Assembly: GCA_963981525.1 (NCBI GenBank)
Contig: CAXCDZ010000006.1
Location: 1 to 26,004, forward strand
Direction of reading: 5' to 3'
Source of the DNA: CAXCDZ01 sp963981525
GTDB taxonomy: Bacteria > Patescibacteriota > Microgenomatia > UBA1400 > UBA12108
Length of the DNA stretch: 26,004 nt
How positions within the stretch are numbered: position 1 is the stretch's first letter; each line of letters opens with the position of its first letter. Positions 1-6,548 of this stretch are shown here, piece by piece. A program made the translations under genes and the position numbers. The notes under the pieces were generated by a model. The model saw only the letters and a list, made by a program, of their open reading frames with translations. It searched no databases and was not told the DNA's origin.

Positions 1-1
1 T

Positions 2-577
2 CTTCTCATAATTTTTCCCCCTATTTGGATCATCGTCCCTGTTGCCATCTCCCTCACCTCACCAGGTCCCATTCTCTACAAACATCGTAGACTGGGCAAA
101 GACGGGACTGAGTTTGATATGTACAAGTTCCGCTCCATGGTCGTTAACGCAGACGAGATTCTCCACAAGCTCGACAAAGATCTTCTCAAAAAATTCAAGG
201 CAGGCGACTGGAAACTAGAGGCCAAGGATGATCCTCGTATCACCATCCTGGGTAGGATCCTGCGAGCCCTCACGATCGACGAGTTCCCCCAGCTTCTCAA
301 CGTTCTCCGGGGAGAGATGAGTATGGTCGGTCCACGCGCATACCTGGCAAAAGAGCTCAACGAGCAAATGAAAAAATATCCAAGTTGTCGAAAGGGTGCT
401 AAGATTATCAAGTCAACCAAGCCAGGCATTACTGGACTCTGGCAAGTCTCTGGTCGTAACGAGGTTACGTTTGACAAGAGGATAGAACTTGACGCAAAAT
501 ATGCTAGAAGGATATCACTATGGACAGACTTATCGATAATGTTGAGAACACCACGAGCGATGATCAGCAAATGGTAA
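2..577 (+). CDS. Sugar transferase (WcaJ/EpsL-type polyprenyl-phosphate hexose-1-phosphate transferase), 5' end outside window
   Basis: The frame is open from base 2, so the true start lies upstream; 191 residues are visible. The family transfers a sugar-1-phosphate from a nucleotide sugar to undecaprenyl phosphate at the inner face of the membrane, the first step in building surface polysaccharide. The visible part holds the bacterial sugar transferase core (PF02397): a hydrophobic stretch, then SPGPILYKHRRLGKDG, YKFRSM, the DE pair in VVNADE, a second acidic region around LTIDEFPQLLNVL, GEMSMVGPRAY, and the C-terminal KPGITGLWQVSGR. All hallmark blocks are intact. An internal ATG at 119 is not the start, because conserved sequence lies before it. 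The 3' end overlaps the next gene by 58 nt if that gene starts at 520, or 7 nt if it starts at 571. The sugar used cannot be read from the sequence. Confidence 0.93.
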   Translation, partial: LLIIFPPIWIIVPVAISLTSPGPILYKHRRLGKDGTEFDMYKFRSMVVNADEILHKLDKDLLKKFKAGDWKLEAKDDPRITILGRILRALTIDEFPQLLNVLRGEMSMVGPRAYLAKELNEQMKKYPSCRKGAKIIKSTKPGITGLWQVSGRNEVTFDKRIELDAKYARRISLWTDLSIMLRTPRAMISKW

Positions 578-2538
578 CCTCACTCGAATCAGAAGTAACC
601 AAGAAACCATTTTTTACCAAACTCATCCCATATAAGAAGGCAAAGGCATTGCCAGAACACGCTGGTAGAGTCAAGTGGTATCGTCGTCCATGGATGGTCG
701 CGCTCCTCATTTTTTCTCTCCTTCTTATTCTCCTTACGACTTATGCCTCAGTTATTGGTTTCAGGACTTACAAAAAAGCCCTTATTGTTCAGGAACGTGC
801 TCGTTCCATCGCAACCGCGATAGAGCTAAGAGACCTTGGCCTTGCCAAATCCGAGCTCCAGAACACCAAGGACGCACTTGTTGAAACTCATAATACTTAT
901 CAGGGAGTATCCTTCCTAGGCTACATTCCATTTTTTGGTGGGTACGTGCGTGACGGCGAACATGTTCTTCTTGCCGCTGGACATGGCCTTGAGGCAGCTG
1001 ATCTTGTGATCGCCTCCCTCGAGCCCTACGCCGACGTTCTTGGCTTTGCTGGTATCGAGACCAAGCTCGAGTTCGAGACTGCAGAGGACCGCATCGTCTT
1101 TCTCTCCGAAACCGTCGAAAAGCTTGCCCCCGAAATGGACCAGATTGGTAGTAAGTTGCAAGAGGTTAGTGACGAGATTCAGAATATTGATGAGACTAGA
1201 TACCCCAAAAAGATTAGGGATATCGAGTTGCGCGCACAGATCATCTCAGCCAAATCCTCTATTGCTAGTGTCGCCTCCTCCCTCACTCAGTTCCAGCCTT
1301 TTATAAAGCTCCTTCCAGATCTCCTGGGCAATCCCGAAGAGCGCAAGTACCTCATTCTCTTCCAGAACGATGCAGAGCTCAGACCTACCGGTGGATTCAT
1401 GACTGCATATGCCACGATTAGTGTGCTCAAGGGCAAGATCACGGCCGGAGTCTCACAGGACATCTACACGCTTGATAGCGCCTTCACCCAAAAAGTCCCA
1501 GCCCCAGATCCAATCAAGAAATATCTCCCGCTAGTCTACAACTGGAACTTGCGCGACATGAATCTCTCTCCTGATTTCAAAGTCTCGATGGACACATTCA
1601 CAAAGTATTACTCTCAGGTCCCTGGCGCCCCCGAGGTCGACGCCATCATCGCAATTGATACCGAGATCCCGGTTCGCATTCTCGAGATCCTAGGGCCAAT
1701 CGGAGTCTCAGGATACGGCGGCGAGTTCTCGGCAGAGCCTGATCCCAGATGTGATGGCAACTGTCCTCAGGTTATCTACGAACTAGAAAACATCATCACT
1801 AGACCCACCTACGAGATCCGCGAGGGTCGCAAGAGTATCCTCGGCCCTCTGATGAACAGCATGCTCGCCAACATGATGGGTAGCCCCAAGGCCAAATGGG
1901 CCGAGTTCTTTGCAGTCTTCTCCGACAGTATTCGCGAAAAACATCTCCTCATGTATTTCTTTGACGAAGATAAGCAGCAGGCCGTAGAGTCACTCGGTGC
2001 AGCAGGTAGGATCGTTAACTACGAGGGTGACTACCTCCACATCAACGACACCAACTTTGCAGGCGCCAAGAGTAATCTATTCGTCGAACAGGATGTCGAG
2101 CACGAAGTCACAGTGGCTGATGACGGCTCCGTTAGCACCAAGCTAACCCTCACCTACAAGAACCCTATGCCAGGTGATAACTGTAATCTAGAGGCCGGAC
2201 AGCTCTGTCTTAACGGACTCCTCAGGGACTGGATCAGGATCTACGTGCCAGTTGGGAGCCGCCTCACGGCCGCTCGCGGATTCGAGGTCGATCTCACCAC
2301 AGGCGAGGACCTGGGCAAAACCGTCTTTGATGGATTCTTCACTCTCGCCCCAGAGTCAGTCAAAAAACTCGAGCTCGAGTACACCACGCCAGCAGGAACG
2401 GTCACAGGAGATAACTATCGTCTGCTCATCCAGCAACAGCCTGGCATCGACCCAGTCAAACATGACTTTGTGATCGGCAATAATCCCGCCGTCTCAATCA
2501 TGGTCGATTCTGACCAGGAGATCATTCTTTCTAGATAA
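520..2538 (+). CDS. DUF4012 domain-containing membrane protein
   Basis: A 672-residue protein with a charged cytoplasmic N-terminus, one membrane helix (about residues 59-81) and a long extracytoplasmic part. The DUF4012 signature lies near residues 277-292 (YLILFQNDAELRPTGG). The family's function is not established. It is common in CPR genomes and in some Gram-positives, often near polysaccharide or glycosyltransferase genes, which fits the sugar transferase just upstream. Start choice: ATG 520 has an AGAAGGA ribosome site at 506-512 with 7-nt spacing. In-frame ATG 571 would give a 655-residue protein and a neater 7-nt overlap but has only weak ribosome-site sequence; either is possible. 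Codon use matches the rest of the window, in contrast to the next gene. A role in cell-surface polymer attachment is only a guess from context. Confidence 0.88.
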   Translation: MDRLIDNVENTTSDDQQMVTSLESEVTKKPFFTKLIPYKKAKALPEHAGRVKWYRRPWMVALLIFSLLLILLTTYASVIGFRTYKKALIVQERARSIATAIELRDLGLAKSELQNTKDALVETHNTYQGVSFLGYIPFFGGYVRDGEHVLLAAGHGLEAADLVIASLEPYADVLGFAGIETKLEFETAEDRIVFLSETVEKLAPEMDQIGSKLQEVSDEIQNIDETRYPKKIRDIELRAQIISAKSSIASVASSLTQFQPFIKLLPDLLGNPEERKYLILFQNDAELRPTGGFMTAYATISVLKGKITAGVSQDIYTLDSAFTQKVPAPDPIKKYLPLVYNWNLRDMNLSPDFKVSMDTFTKYYSQVPGAPEVDAIIAIDTEIPVRILEILGPIGVSGYGGEFSAEPDPRCDGNCPQVIYELENIITRPTYEIREGRKSILGPLMNSMLANMMGSPKAKWAEFFAVFSDSIREKHLLMYFFDEDKQQAVESLGAAGRIVNYEGDYLHINDTNFAGAKSNLFVEQDVEHEVTVADDGSVSTKLTLTYKNPMPGDNCNLEAGQLCLNGLLRDWIRIYVPVGSRLTAARGFEVDLTTGEDLGKTVFDGFFTLAPESVKKLELEYTTPAGTVTGDNYRLLIQQQPGIDPVKHDFVIGNNPAVSIMVDSDQEIILSR

Positions 2539-2982
2539 ATGAAGTCAAAAAATGTTATTCCTAATTTAGTTTCCCGGTATATTCAAAACACAGGTGCCGG
2601 GGAAATCGTTGTTTTAGAATCAAGCTTTCTCTGCAACTTAACATCAGCTACATTGCGTGGCGTTGGTGTTGCACACTCAAAAATTTATATCTCCACGAGA
2701 GTAATCAAGCACATTTATGATAAGAAGCCAGCAGAAGAATTTGATTTTCTCGCGCGGAATCTTCACTTAATTTTTCGCTTCCCAGATCATGTTTATGAGA
2801 ACAAATCATCCAAGCGTGGGCAATATGTATTTGTAAAAACTATCAAAGATCAGTTGTATTTTGCCTCACTTGAATACACGACTAAACTAGAGGTGGTCAC
2901 TACTTTCAGAATACGTAAATTATCTTATCTTAACAATTATCAGCTTATGTGGAGTTGGAGGGACGACATTTCCTCATCGTAA
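2539..2982 (+). CDS. Hypothetical protein, AT-rich; possible RNase/toxin-like (PBECR-like) fold
   Basis: A 147-residue soluble protein starting immediately after the DUF4012 stop codon (TAA then ATG, no gap, no clear ribosome site). I recognise the pattern of a CPR hypothetical family rather than a named protein: IYISTRVIKHIYDKKPAEEF, then an aromatic-rich core with PDHVYENKSSKRG, a strand-rich segment ending VVTTFRIRKLSYL, and a C-terminal LMWSWR. The order (conserved KH..D helix, PD.VY, KRG, then strands) resembles the phage Barnase-EndoU-ColicinE5/D-RelE-like (PBECR) nuclease group, but this is a visual resemblance and unproven. Its base composition is visibly more AT-rich than the neighbours and lacks their bias for ctc/gac/atc codons, suggesting recent acquisition. 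No partner antitoxin gene is seen beside it. Confidence 0.7.
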   Translation: MKSKNVIPNLVSRYIQNTGAGEIVVLESSFLCNLTSATLRGVGVAHSKIYISTRVIKHIYDKKPAEEFDFLARNLHLIFRFPDHVYENKSSKRGQYVFVKTIKDQLYFASLEYTTKLEVVTTFRIRKLSYLNNYQLMWSWRDDISSS

Positions 2983-2993
2983 CATTTTCGTTA

Positions 2994-3009
2994 CTAGCTC
3001 AAGAGCTAG
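2994..3009. repeat. Small hairpin in the gap before recO
   Basis: CTAGCT-CAAG-AGCTAG: a 6-bp stem with a 4-nt loop, 11 nt after the hypothetical gene's stop codon. No T-run follows, so it is a weak terminator candidate at best. The rest of the 131-nt gap (2983-3113) shows no gene. A poor promoter-like pair, TTAAAG at 3071-3076 and TACACT at 3094-3099 with 17-bp spacing, is the only candidate to drive recO. Confidence 0.3.
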
Positions 3010-3113
3010 ACTAATCATGTCCCGCAGTAGAGCCTTTCTGCATTTCAACCCCACATAAACAGACAATTTATTAAAGAACTTATGGATATATCATACACTA
3101 TCAATCAAATATC

Positions 3114-3644
3114 ATGAAATACCAAAAATACGAAGGCATCATTATCAACCGTCACTCGGTCAAGGACGGTGATCGATTCTTTACCATCTTTACCCGTGAG
3201 GAAGGCAAGATCTCAGTCTACGCCCGTTCTGTTCGCTCAACCAAGAGTAAGAGATCAGCTAGTCTAGACCTCTACAATCACATCAAGTTCGAGGTTAGCG
3301 CGCACGGACAATACAAGACTCTCACCCACGTCGAGCTAGTCTCGTCATTTCGCGAAGGCAAGCGCAAGCTTACAGACATCTCCCGCCTTTTTGTGATCGG
3401 CGAGCTGATTAACTCCTTCCTGCCAGAAGAAGATCCCAATCTCGAGGTCTTTGATCTCTTGCTCACAGCGCTCAAAAATCTCGCGCACTTCGAGACACCA
3501 GAATATCTGGTCAGGTTCAAGAAAAAATTACTAATAATTCTAGGTTTCTGGAACGATGACACACCTGACCAGGATATTGATCGCGTTATCGAGTCCCTCC
3601 TCGACCGCCAACTTCGCTCCTCCGAAAATCTTATGTTAAACTAG
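3114..3644 (+). CDS. recO: DNA repair protein RecO, short form
   Basis: RecO loads RecA onto SSB-coated single strands with RecR in the RecFOR recombination pathway. The N-terminal OB-fold domain is recognisable over residues 1-80: YEGIIINRHSVKDGDRFFTI, then EGKISVYARSVRSTKSKRSA and the strand LYNHIKFEV. A helical part follows (LFVIGELINSFLPEEDPNLEVFD resembles the usual RecO helical domain). The protein is 176 residues against roughly 240 in typical RecO, and the C-terminal zinc-binding CxxC segment is absent. The frame shows no sign of a frameshift, and glyQS starts 5 nt after the stop, so the short form looks natural. It probably forms a two-gene unit with glyQS. Confidence 0.85.
   Translation: MKYQKYEGIIINRHSVKDGDRFFTIFTREEGKISVYARSVRSTKSKRSASLDLYNHIKFEVSAHGQYKTLTHVELVSSFREGKRKLTDISRLFVIGELINSFLPEEDPNLEVFDLLLTALKNLAHFETPEYLVRFKKKLLIILGFWNDDTPDQDIDRVIESLLDRQLRSSENLMLN
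3634..3642 (+). promoter_or_regulatory. Possible extended -10 before glyQS
   Basis: TGT-TAAACT ends 7 nt before the glyQS ATG at 3650. It has the TGn extension and 4 of 6 matches to TATAAT. On spacing alone, transcription would start at about the ATG. It lies inside the recO 3' end and has no -35, so it is weak; it is listed because it shares the geometry of better sites before murA and ftsA. Confidence 0.22.
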
Positions 3645-3649
3645 ATGTC

Positions 3650-5041
3650 ATGACTACAACACTCGCCGACATCGTTTCCCTAGCCAAACGCCGCGGCTTT
3701 GTCTATCCCTCATCTGAGATATATGGTGGATTTTCTGCCACATATGATTATGGTCCCCTTGGCGCCCAACTAGGCAAACAGCTCAAAGATCTGTGGTGGA
3801 AGTTTTTTATCACCAATCGCGATGACATGATTCCTATGGATGGAGCTATCTTTTGTCATCCCAAGACCTGGGAAGCCTCAGGTCATGTTGACGCCTTCCA
3901 TGATCCACTAGTCGAAGACAAGGTTACGCACCAGCGTTTTCGAGCAGACAAAATCATCGAAGATAAATTAGACATGGACACCACAGGCATGCAGTTCGAC
4001 GAGATGGATAGGATAATCAAAGAAAACAAGCTCAAGAGCCCAGATGGAAATGACCTCACAGAAGTCAAAAGATTCAACCTTTTAGTAGAAGCGCGTCTTG
4101 GTAGTACAGAAGAGACCAAGACCACCGCCTACATGCGCGGAGAAACATGTCAGCTAATATTCTTGCAATACAAGAATATCATTGACTCCATGCGCGTTAA
4201 GGTTCCATTTGGTGTCGGGCAGATCGGCAAATCATTCCGCAACGAGATTACAACCAAACAATTTATCTTGCGGACGCGTGAGTTTACTCAGATGGAGACA
4301 GAGTACTTCGTTCACCCAGATAAAGGAGAGCATTTTTTCGAGGAATGGAAGAAGCTTCTCCGCACTTTTCTGATTGATATTGCTGGACTTGATGCCAAGA
4401 GGCTCAGATTTCGCACAATCGAAGGTGATGAAAAATCTCATTATGCGGTCATGCAAAATGACATCGAATACCAAATTGCGAGTGGCGAATGGATAGAGTT
4501 AACTCCACTCAACCACCGAGGCGACTGGGACCTATCTCGTCATAGTAAGTTTAGCGGGAAAGATCTTACCTACAGAGACCCGCATACTGGAGAAAAATAT
4601 ATTCCGCACGCAATCGAAACATCTATTGGTTTTGATAGATTATTCTACTGTTTACTAGAAGACGCTTACTGGAGAGATGAGGACAATAATCGTACAGTTC
4701 TCAAGCTCAGCCCTCAGTTAGCCCCTTACTCTGTCGCCGTCTTCCCACTAGTCAAAAACAAACCAGAATTGGTCAGCAAAGCCCGCGAGCTATACGACAC
4801 TCTCTCCCCCAACTACCGCACGATCTGGGATGACAGAGGTAACATCGGCAAACGCTACTACTATCAGGACGAGATGGGTACTCCACTCTGCGTCACAGTC
4901 GATCACCAGACTCTCGAAGATGATATGGTCACGGTCAGAGATCGTGACACCACAGAGCAAGAGCGGATTTCGATTGATAAATTAAATGATTACTTAACAG
5001 GCAGACTGACAAGGTCTGACCTTACAGGACTCAAGGCGTAA
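3650..5041 (+). CDS. glyQS: Glycine--tRNA ligase (alpha2 type)
   Basis: Charges tRNA-Gly with glycine using ATP. It is the single-chain class II enzyme (eukaryote/archaea/Gram-positive type), not the GlyQ/GlyS two-subunit form. Residues 15-27 are the classic RGFVYPSSEIYGG; YDYGPLG follows; motif 2 is FRNE (196-199); motif 3 centres on GFDRL (327-331); and the C-terminal anticodon-binding domain starts around LAPYSVAVFPLVK. The 463-residue length is normal for bacterial members. ATG 3650 sits 5 nt after the recO stop. The last dozen codons (RLTRSDLTGLKA) contain the palindrome AAGGTCTGACCTT, so the extreme C-terminal tail may be altered by a small repeat element. All catalytic regions look intact. 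Confidence 0.96.
   Translation: MTTTLADIVSLAKRRGFVYPSSEIYGGFSATYDYGPLGAQLGKQLKDLWWKFFITNRDDMIPMDGAIFCHPKTWEASGHVDAFHDPLVEDKVTHQRFRADKIIEDKLDMDTTGMQFDEMDRIIKENKLKSPDGNDLTEVKRFNLLVEARLGSTEETKTTAYMRGETCQLIFLQYKNIIDSMRVKVPFGVGQIGKSFRNEITTKQFILRTREFTQMETEYFVHPDKGEHFFEEWKKLLRTFLIDIAGLDAKRLRFRTIEGDEKSHYAVMQNDIEYQIASGEWIELTPLNHRGDWDLSRHSKFSGKDLTYRDPHTGEKYIPHAIETSIGFDRLFYCLLEDAYWRDEDNNRTVLKLSPQLAPYSVAVFPLVKNKPELVSKARELYDTLSPNYRTIWDDRGNIGKRYYYQDEMGTPLCVTVDHQTLEDDMVTVRDRDTTEQERISIDKLNDYLTGRLTRSDLTGLKA
5006..5027. repeat. Palindromic repeat copy 1 (AAGGTC-T-GACCTT) in the glyQS 3' end
   Basis: Core 5011-5023 is AAGGTC-T-GACCTT. Outer bases CTG (5006-5008) and CAG (5025-5027) can extend the stem across a small asymmetric loop (AC/A). 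It is in frame in glyQS and encodes RSDL. The core recurs at 5061-5073 and 6815-6827. Confidence 0.7.
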
Positions 5042-5054
5042 ACCTGAAAAGCAG

Positions 5055-5079
5055 CCCAAAAAGGTCAGACCTTACTGGG
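5055..5079. repeat. Palindromic repeat copy 2 (AAGGTC-A-GACCTT) after glyQS
   Basis: Symmetric 25-nt palindrome: CCCA, AA, AAGGTC, A, GACCTT, AC, TGGG. The CCCA/TGGG outer stem pairs fully around a 2x2 internal loop. It lies 14 nt after the glyQS stop and 33 nt before the next gene. As RNA it would be a good hairpin and could help end transcription, though only a broken AT-rich stretch (GTATTTATTAA) follows instead of a T-run. Confidence 0.7.
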
Positions 5080-5112
5080 TATTTATTAACAATCTTTAGA
5101 AAGCATCTGCCC

Positions 5113-5913
5113 ATGAAAAACAAAAAACTCATCATCTCTCTCGCTGTCGTTGCTCTCCTCTCTCTCATTCTCTTTCTATTCCTACGCTCCAACTCATCCG
5201 ACACCACCCCTATCACCACCCCAGTCGTCTCCCTCCCGATCAACACTATTCCAGTAACTGAACGCCCATTCCTCACTCTCACTCCCGACTCAACAGGTCG
5301 CACTCTCACTCTCGCACTCGACAATACCGAGGTAAAAGAAGTTATTGAGTACGAGCTAGTCTATCAGGCGGGTACCAAGCAAGAAGGAGTCTTTGGTCGT
5401 CTCAATCTCGCTTCAGAAAAGCTTCCTATTGAAAAAGATCTCTTGCTCGGCAGCAGGTCCGCCGGCGGTAAGACTACTTATCACGAGGACGTGACTAGTG
5501 GCTCACTCACCCTCAGCTACGGCGAGACCAAGCTCAAGGAGTCATTTAACTTTCTTCGCTTTGACCCCTCTGATCCTGTCATGAGTTCTCCCGACGCCAG
5601 ATTCTCGATTGAGTTTACAGCTAAGGCTATGGCGGCAGACAAAGTCGTGGTCACCATGAAAACTTTCGGGTATCCAGCAGACTTGCCCACCGAAACTTCA
5701 GTGAAGGCGGGACCCTACTCCTACCGTGCAGACTCTGTCAAAGGCGACGTAGTACTCAGTATCCGCCTCCCAGCAGGAGAGCATATCAACCCTACGATTT
5801 ATGAGTACGACGCGGTCTTTGGTGACTGGGTCGCCCTCAAGACCATTCTCACAGATGACACAGTCTCCGCCACAGCTATCTCAGGCTCCACCTTTATCGT
5901 CACCAGCGAGTAA
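5113..5913 (+). CDS. Hypothetical membrane-anchored extracytoplasmic protein
   Basis: A 266-residue protein of unknown function. Residues 4-24 form a hydrophobic N-terminal anchor after KNKK (LIISLAVVALLSLILFLFL). No lipobox cysteine follows, so it is a signal anchor or uncleaved signal rather than a lipoprotein. A Ser/Thr/Pro-rich linker (about 26-55) leads to a strand-rich extracytoplasmic region without cysteines; the C-terminal part (YEYDAVFGDWVALKTIL... then SGSTFIV) looks like a beta-sandwich repeat. I do not recognise a named family. It sits alone between glyQS and the regulatory gap before mraZ, with a 71-nt leader that contains palindromic repeat copy 2. ATG 5113 is chosen because it directly precedes the lysine-rich start of the anchor. 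Confidence 0.82.
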   Translation: MKNKKLIISLAVVALLSLILFLFLRSNSSDTTPITTPVVSLPINTIPVTERPFLTLTPDSTGRTLTLALDNTEVKEVIEYELVYQAGTKQEGVFGRLNLASEKLPIEKDLLLGSRSAGGKTTYHEDVTSGSLTLSYGETKLKESFNFLRFDPSDPVMSSPDARFSIEFTAKAMAADKVVVTMKTFGYPADLPTETSVKAGPYSYRADSVKGDVVLSIRLPAGEHINPTIYEYDAVFGDWVALKTILTDDTVSATAISGSTFIVTSE

Positions 5914-5921
5914 GTAATTTT

Positions 5922-5955
5922 TAATAATATAATGATTCGAATCATTATATTATTA
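5922..5955. repeat. Perfect 34-nt AT-rich palindrome, possible operator or terminator
   Basis: Left arm TAATAATATAATGATTC (5922-5938) is the exact reverse complement of the right arm (5939-5955), with no central spacer. It begins 8 nt after the preceding stop codon. No long T-run follows. It could be a bidirectional hairpin terminator or a dimer binding site. Confidence 0.75.
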
Positions 5956-5976
5956 GTCTAACCATTTCTTTAGACT
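5955..5976. repeat. Second hairpin next to the 34-nt palindrome
   Basis: AGTCTAA (5955-5961) pairs with TTAGACT (5970-5976) around an 8-nt loop. It abuts the palindrome, giving two tandem stem-loops between the upstream gene and the mraZ promoter; together they may insulate the cluster from upstream transcription. Confidence 0.5.
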
Positions 5977-6051
5977 TCACACTATCCCATAGCGGTTCTT
6001 CGGGTCGACTTCGGTTTTTATATCAAACTGTGTTTTGCTGTATCTAACTAC

Positions 6052-6080
6052 TTGACAACTGTATCACTATCTCGTACTAT
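6052..6080 (+). promoter_or_regulatory. Promoter of the dcw cluster (upstream of mraZ)
   Basis: A perfect -35 TTGACA (6052-6057), a 17-bp spacer, and TACTAT (6075-6080; 4 of 6 to TATAAT). TATAAA at 6078-6083 is an alternative -10 but leaves a 20-bp spacer. Transcription would begin near 6087, at or just inside the first MraZ-box-like repeat, leaving a leader of about 28 nt. Confidence 0.6.
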
Positions 6081-6085
6081 AAATG

Positions 6086-6105
6086 AAGTGGGAAAAAGTG
6101 GAGAT
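6086..6105 (+). promoter_or_regulatory. Two MraZ-box-like direct repeats
   Basis: GTGGGA at 6088-6093 and GTGGAG at 6098-6103 have a 10-bp period; in longer register they are GAAGTGG and AAAGTGG. Known MraZ sites are short TGGGN or AAAGTG-type repeats, one per helical turn, just upstream of mraZ. The second repeat also supplies GGAG as a possible ribosome site 11 nt before the ATG, so MraZ binding here could affect the start of its own operon. Confidence 0.5.
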
Positions 6106-6114
6106 TAGGCTCAT

Positions 6115-6546
6115 ATGTTTATAGGCACACATTATCACAAACTAGATGAGAAGAGTCGCGTCAGTGTTCCCAAACCATTCCGTTCAGATCTCGCACACGG
6201 CTCAGTCATTACCAGAGGTTTAGATGGCTGTCTCTTCGTTTTCACTGCTGACTCATGGTCGCTCCTTGTGGATAAACTCCAGACGCTCCCAATCTCCAGT
6301 AAGGTCGCCCGTGACTTTCTCCGCCTCCTCACTCACTCAGCCACCCCGGTAGAGATGGACAAGCTAGGACGCACTCGTTTACCAGACAATCTAGCCAAGC
6401 TAGCGGGCATAGAGAAGGATGTAGTATTTGCAGGTTCACTCACACGAGTCGAAGTCTGGTCCAAAGATCGTTATCACAAATATTTTGAGGGCTTAGAAAA
6501 TCAAGAGGGTGAGATAGAGTCCGCGCTCGCCGAACTAGGAATATAA
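6115..6546 (+). CDS. mraZ: Transcriptional regulator MraZ
   Basis: MraZ is a DNA-binding protein of the AbrB/SpoVT swapped-hairpin type that binds repeats at its own promoter and tunes the division and cell wall operon. The 143-residue length is normal. Two MraZ half-domains are visible: residues 1-50 begin FIGTHYHKLDEKSRVSVPKP and include ITRGLDGCLFVF; residues 75-125 have the second D..GR element (EMDKLGRTRLP) and VVFAGSLTRVEVWS. The paired DxKxR/DxxGR motifs are the family signature. It is the first gene of the cluster, preceded by a strong promoter and box-like repeats, so autoregulation is likely. rsmH follows after 2 nt. Confidence 0.95.
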   Translation: MFIGTHYHKLDEKSRVSVPKPFRSDLAHGSVITRGLDGCLFVFTADSWSLLVDKLQTLPISSKVARDFLRLLTHSATPVEMDKLGRTRLPDNLAKLAGIEKDVVFAGSLTRVEVWSKDRYHKYFEGLENQEGEIESALAELGI

Positions 6547-6548
6547 AC

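Noticed and set aside
119..577. Sugar transferase starting at ATG 119
   Set aside because: The frame is open to the window edge and encodes the conserved SPGPILYKHRR block upstream of 119.
6007..6019. UUCG tetraloop with T-run (GAC-TTCG-GTT then TTT) as a terminator before mraZ
   Set aside because: Only three pairs, one of them G-U; too weak to call a rho-independent terminator.
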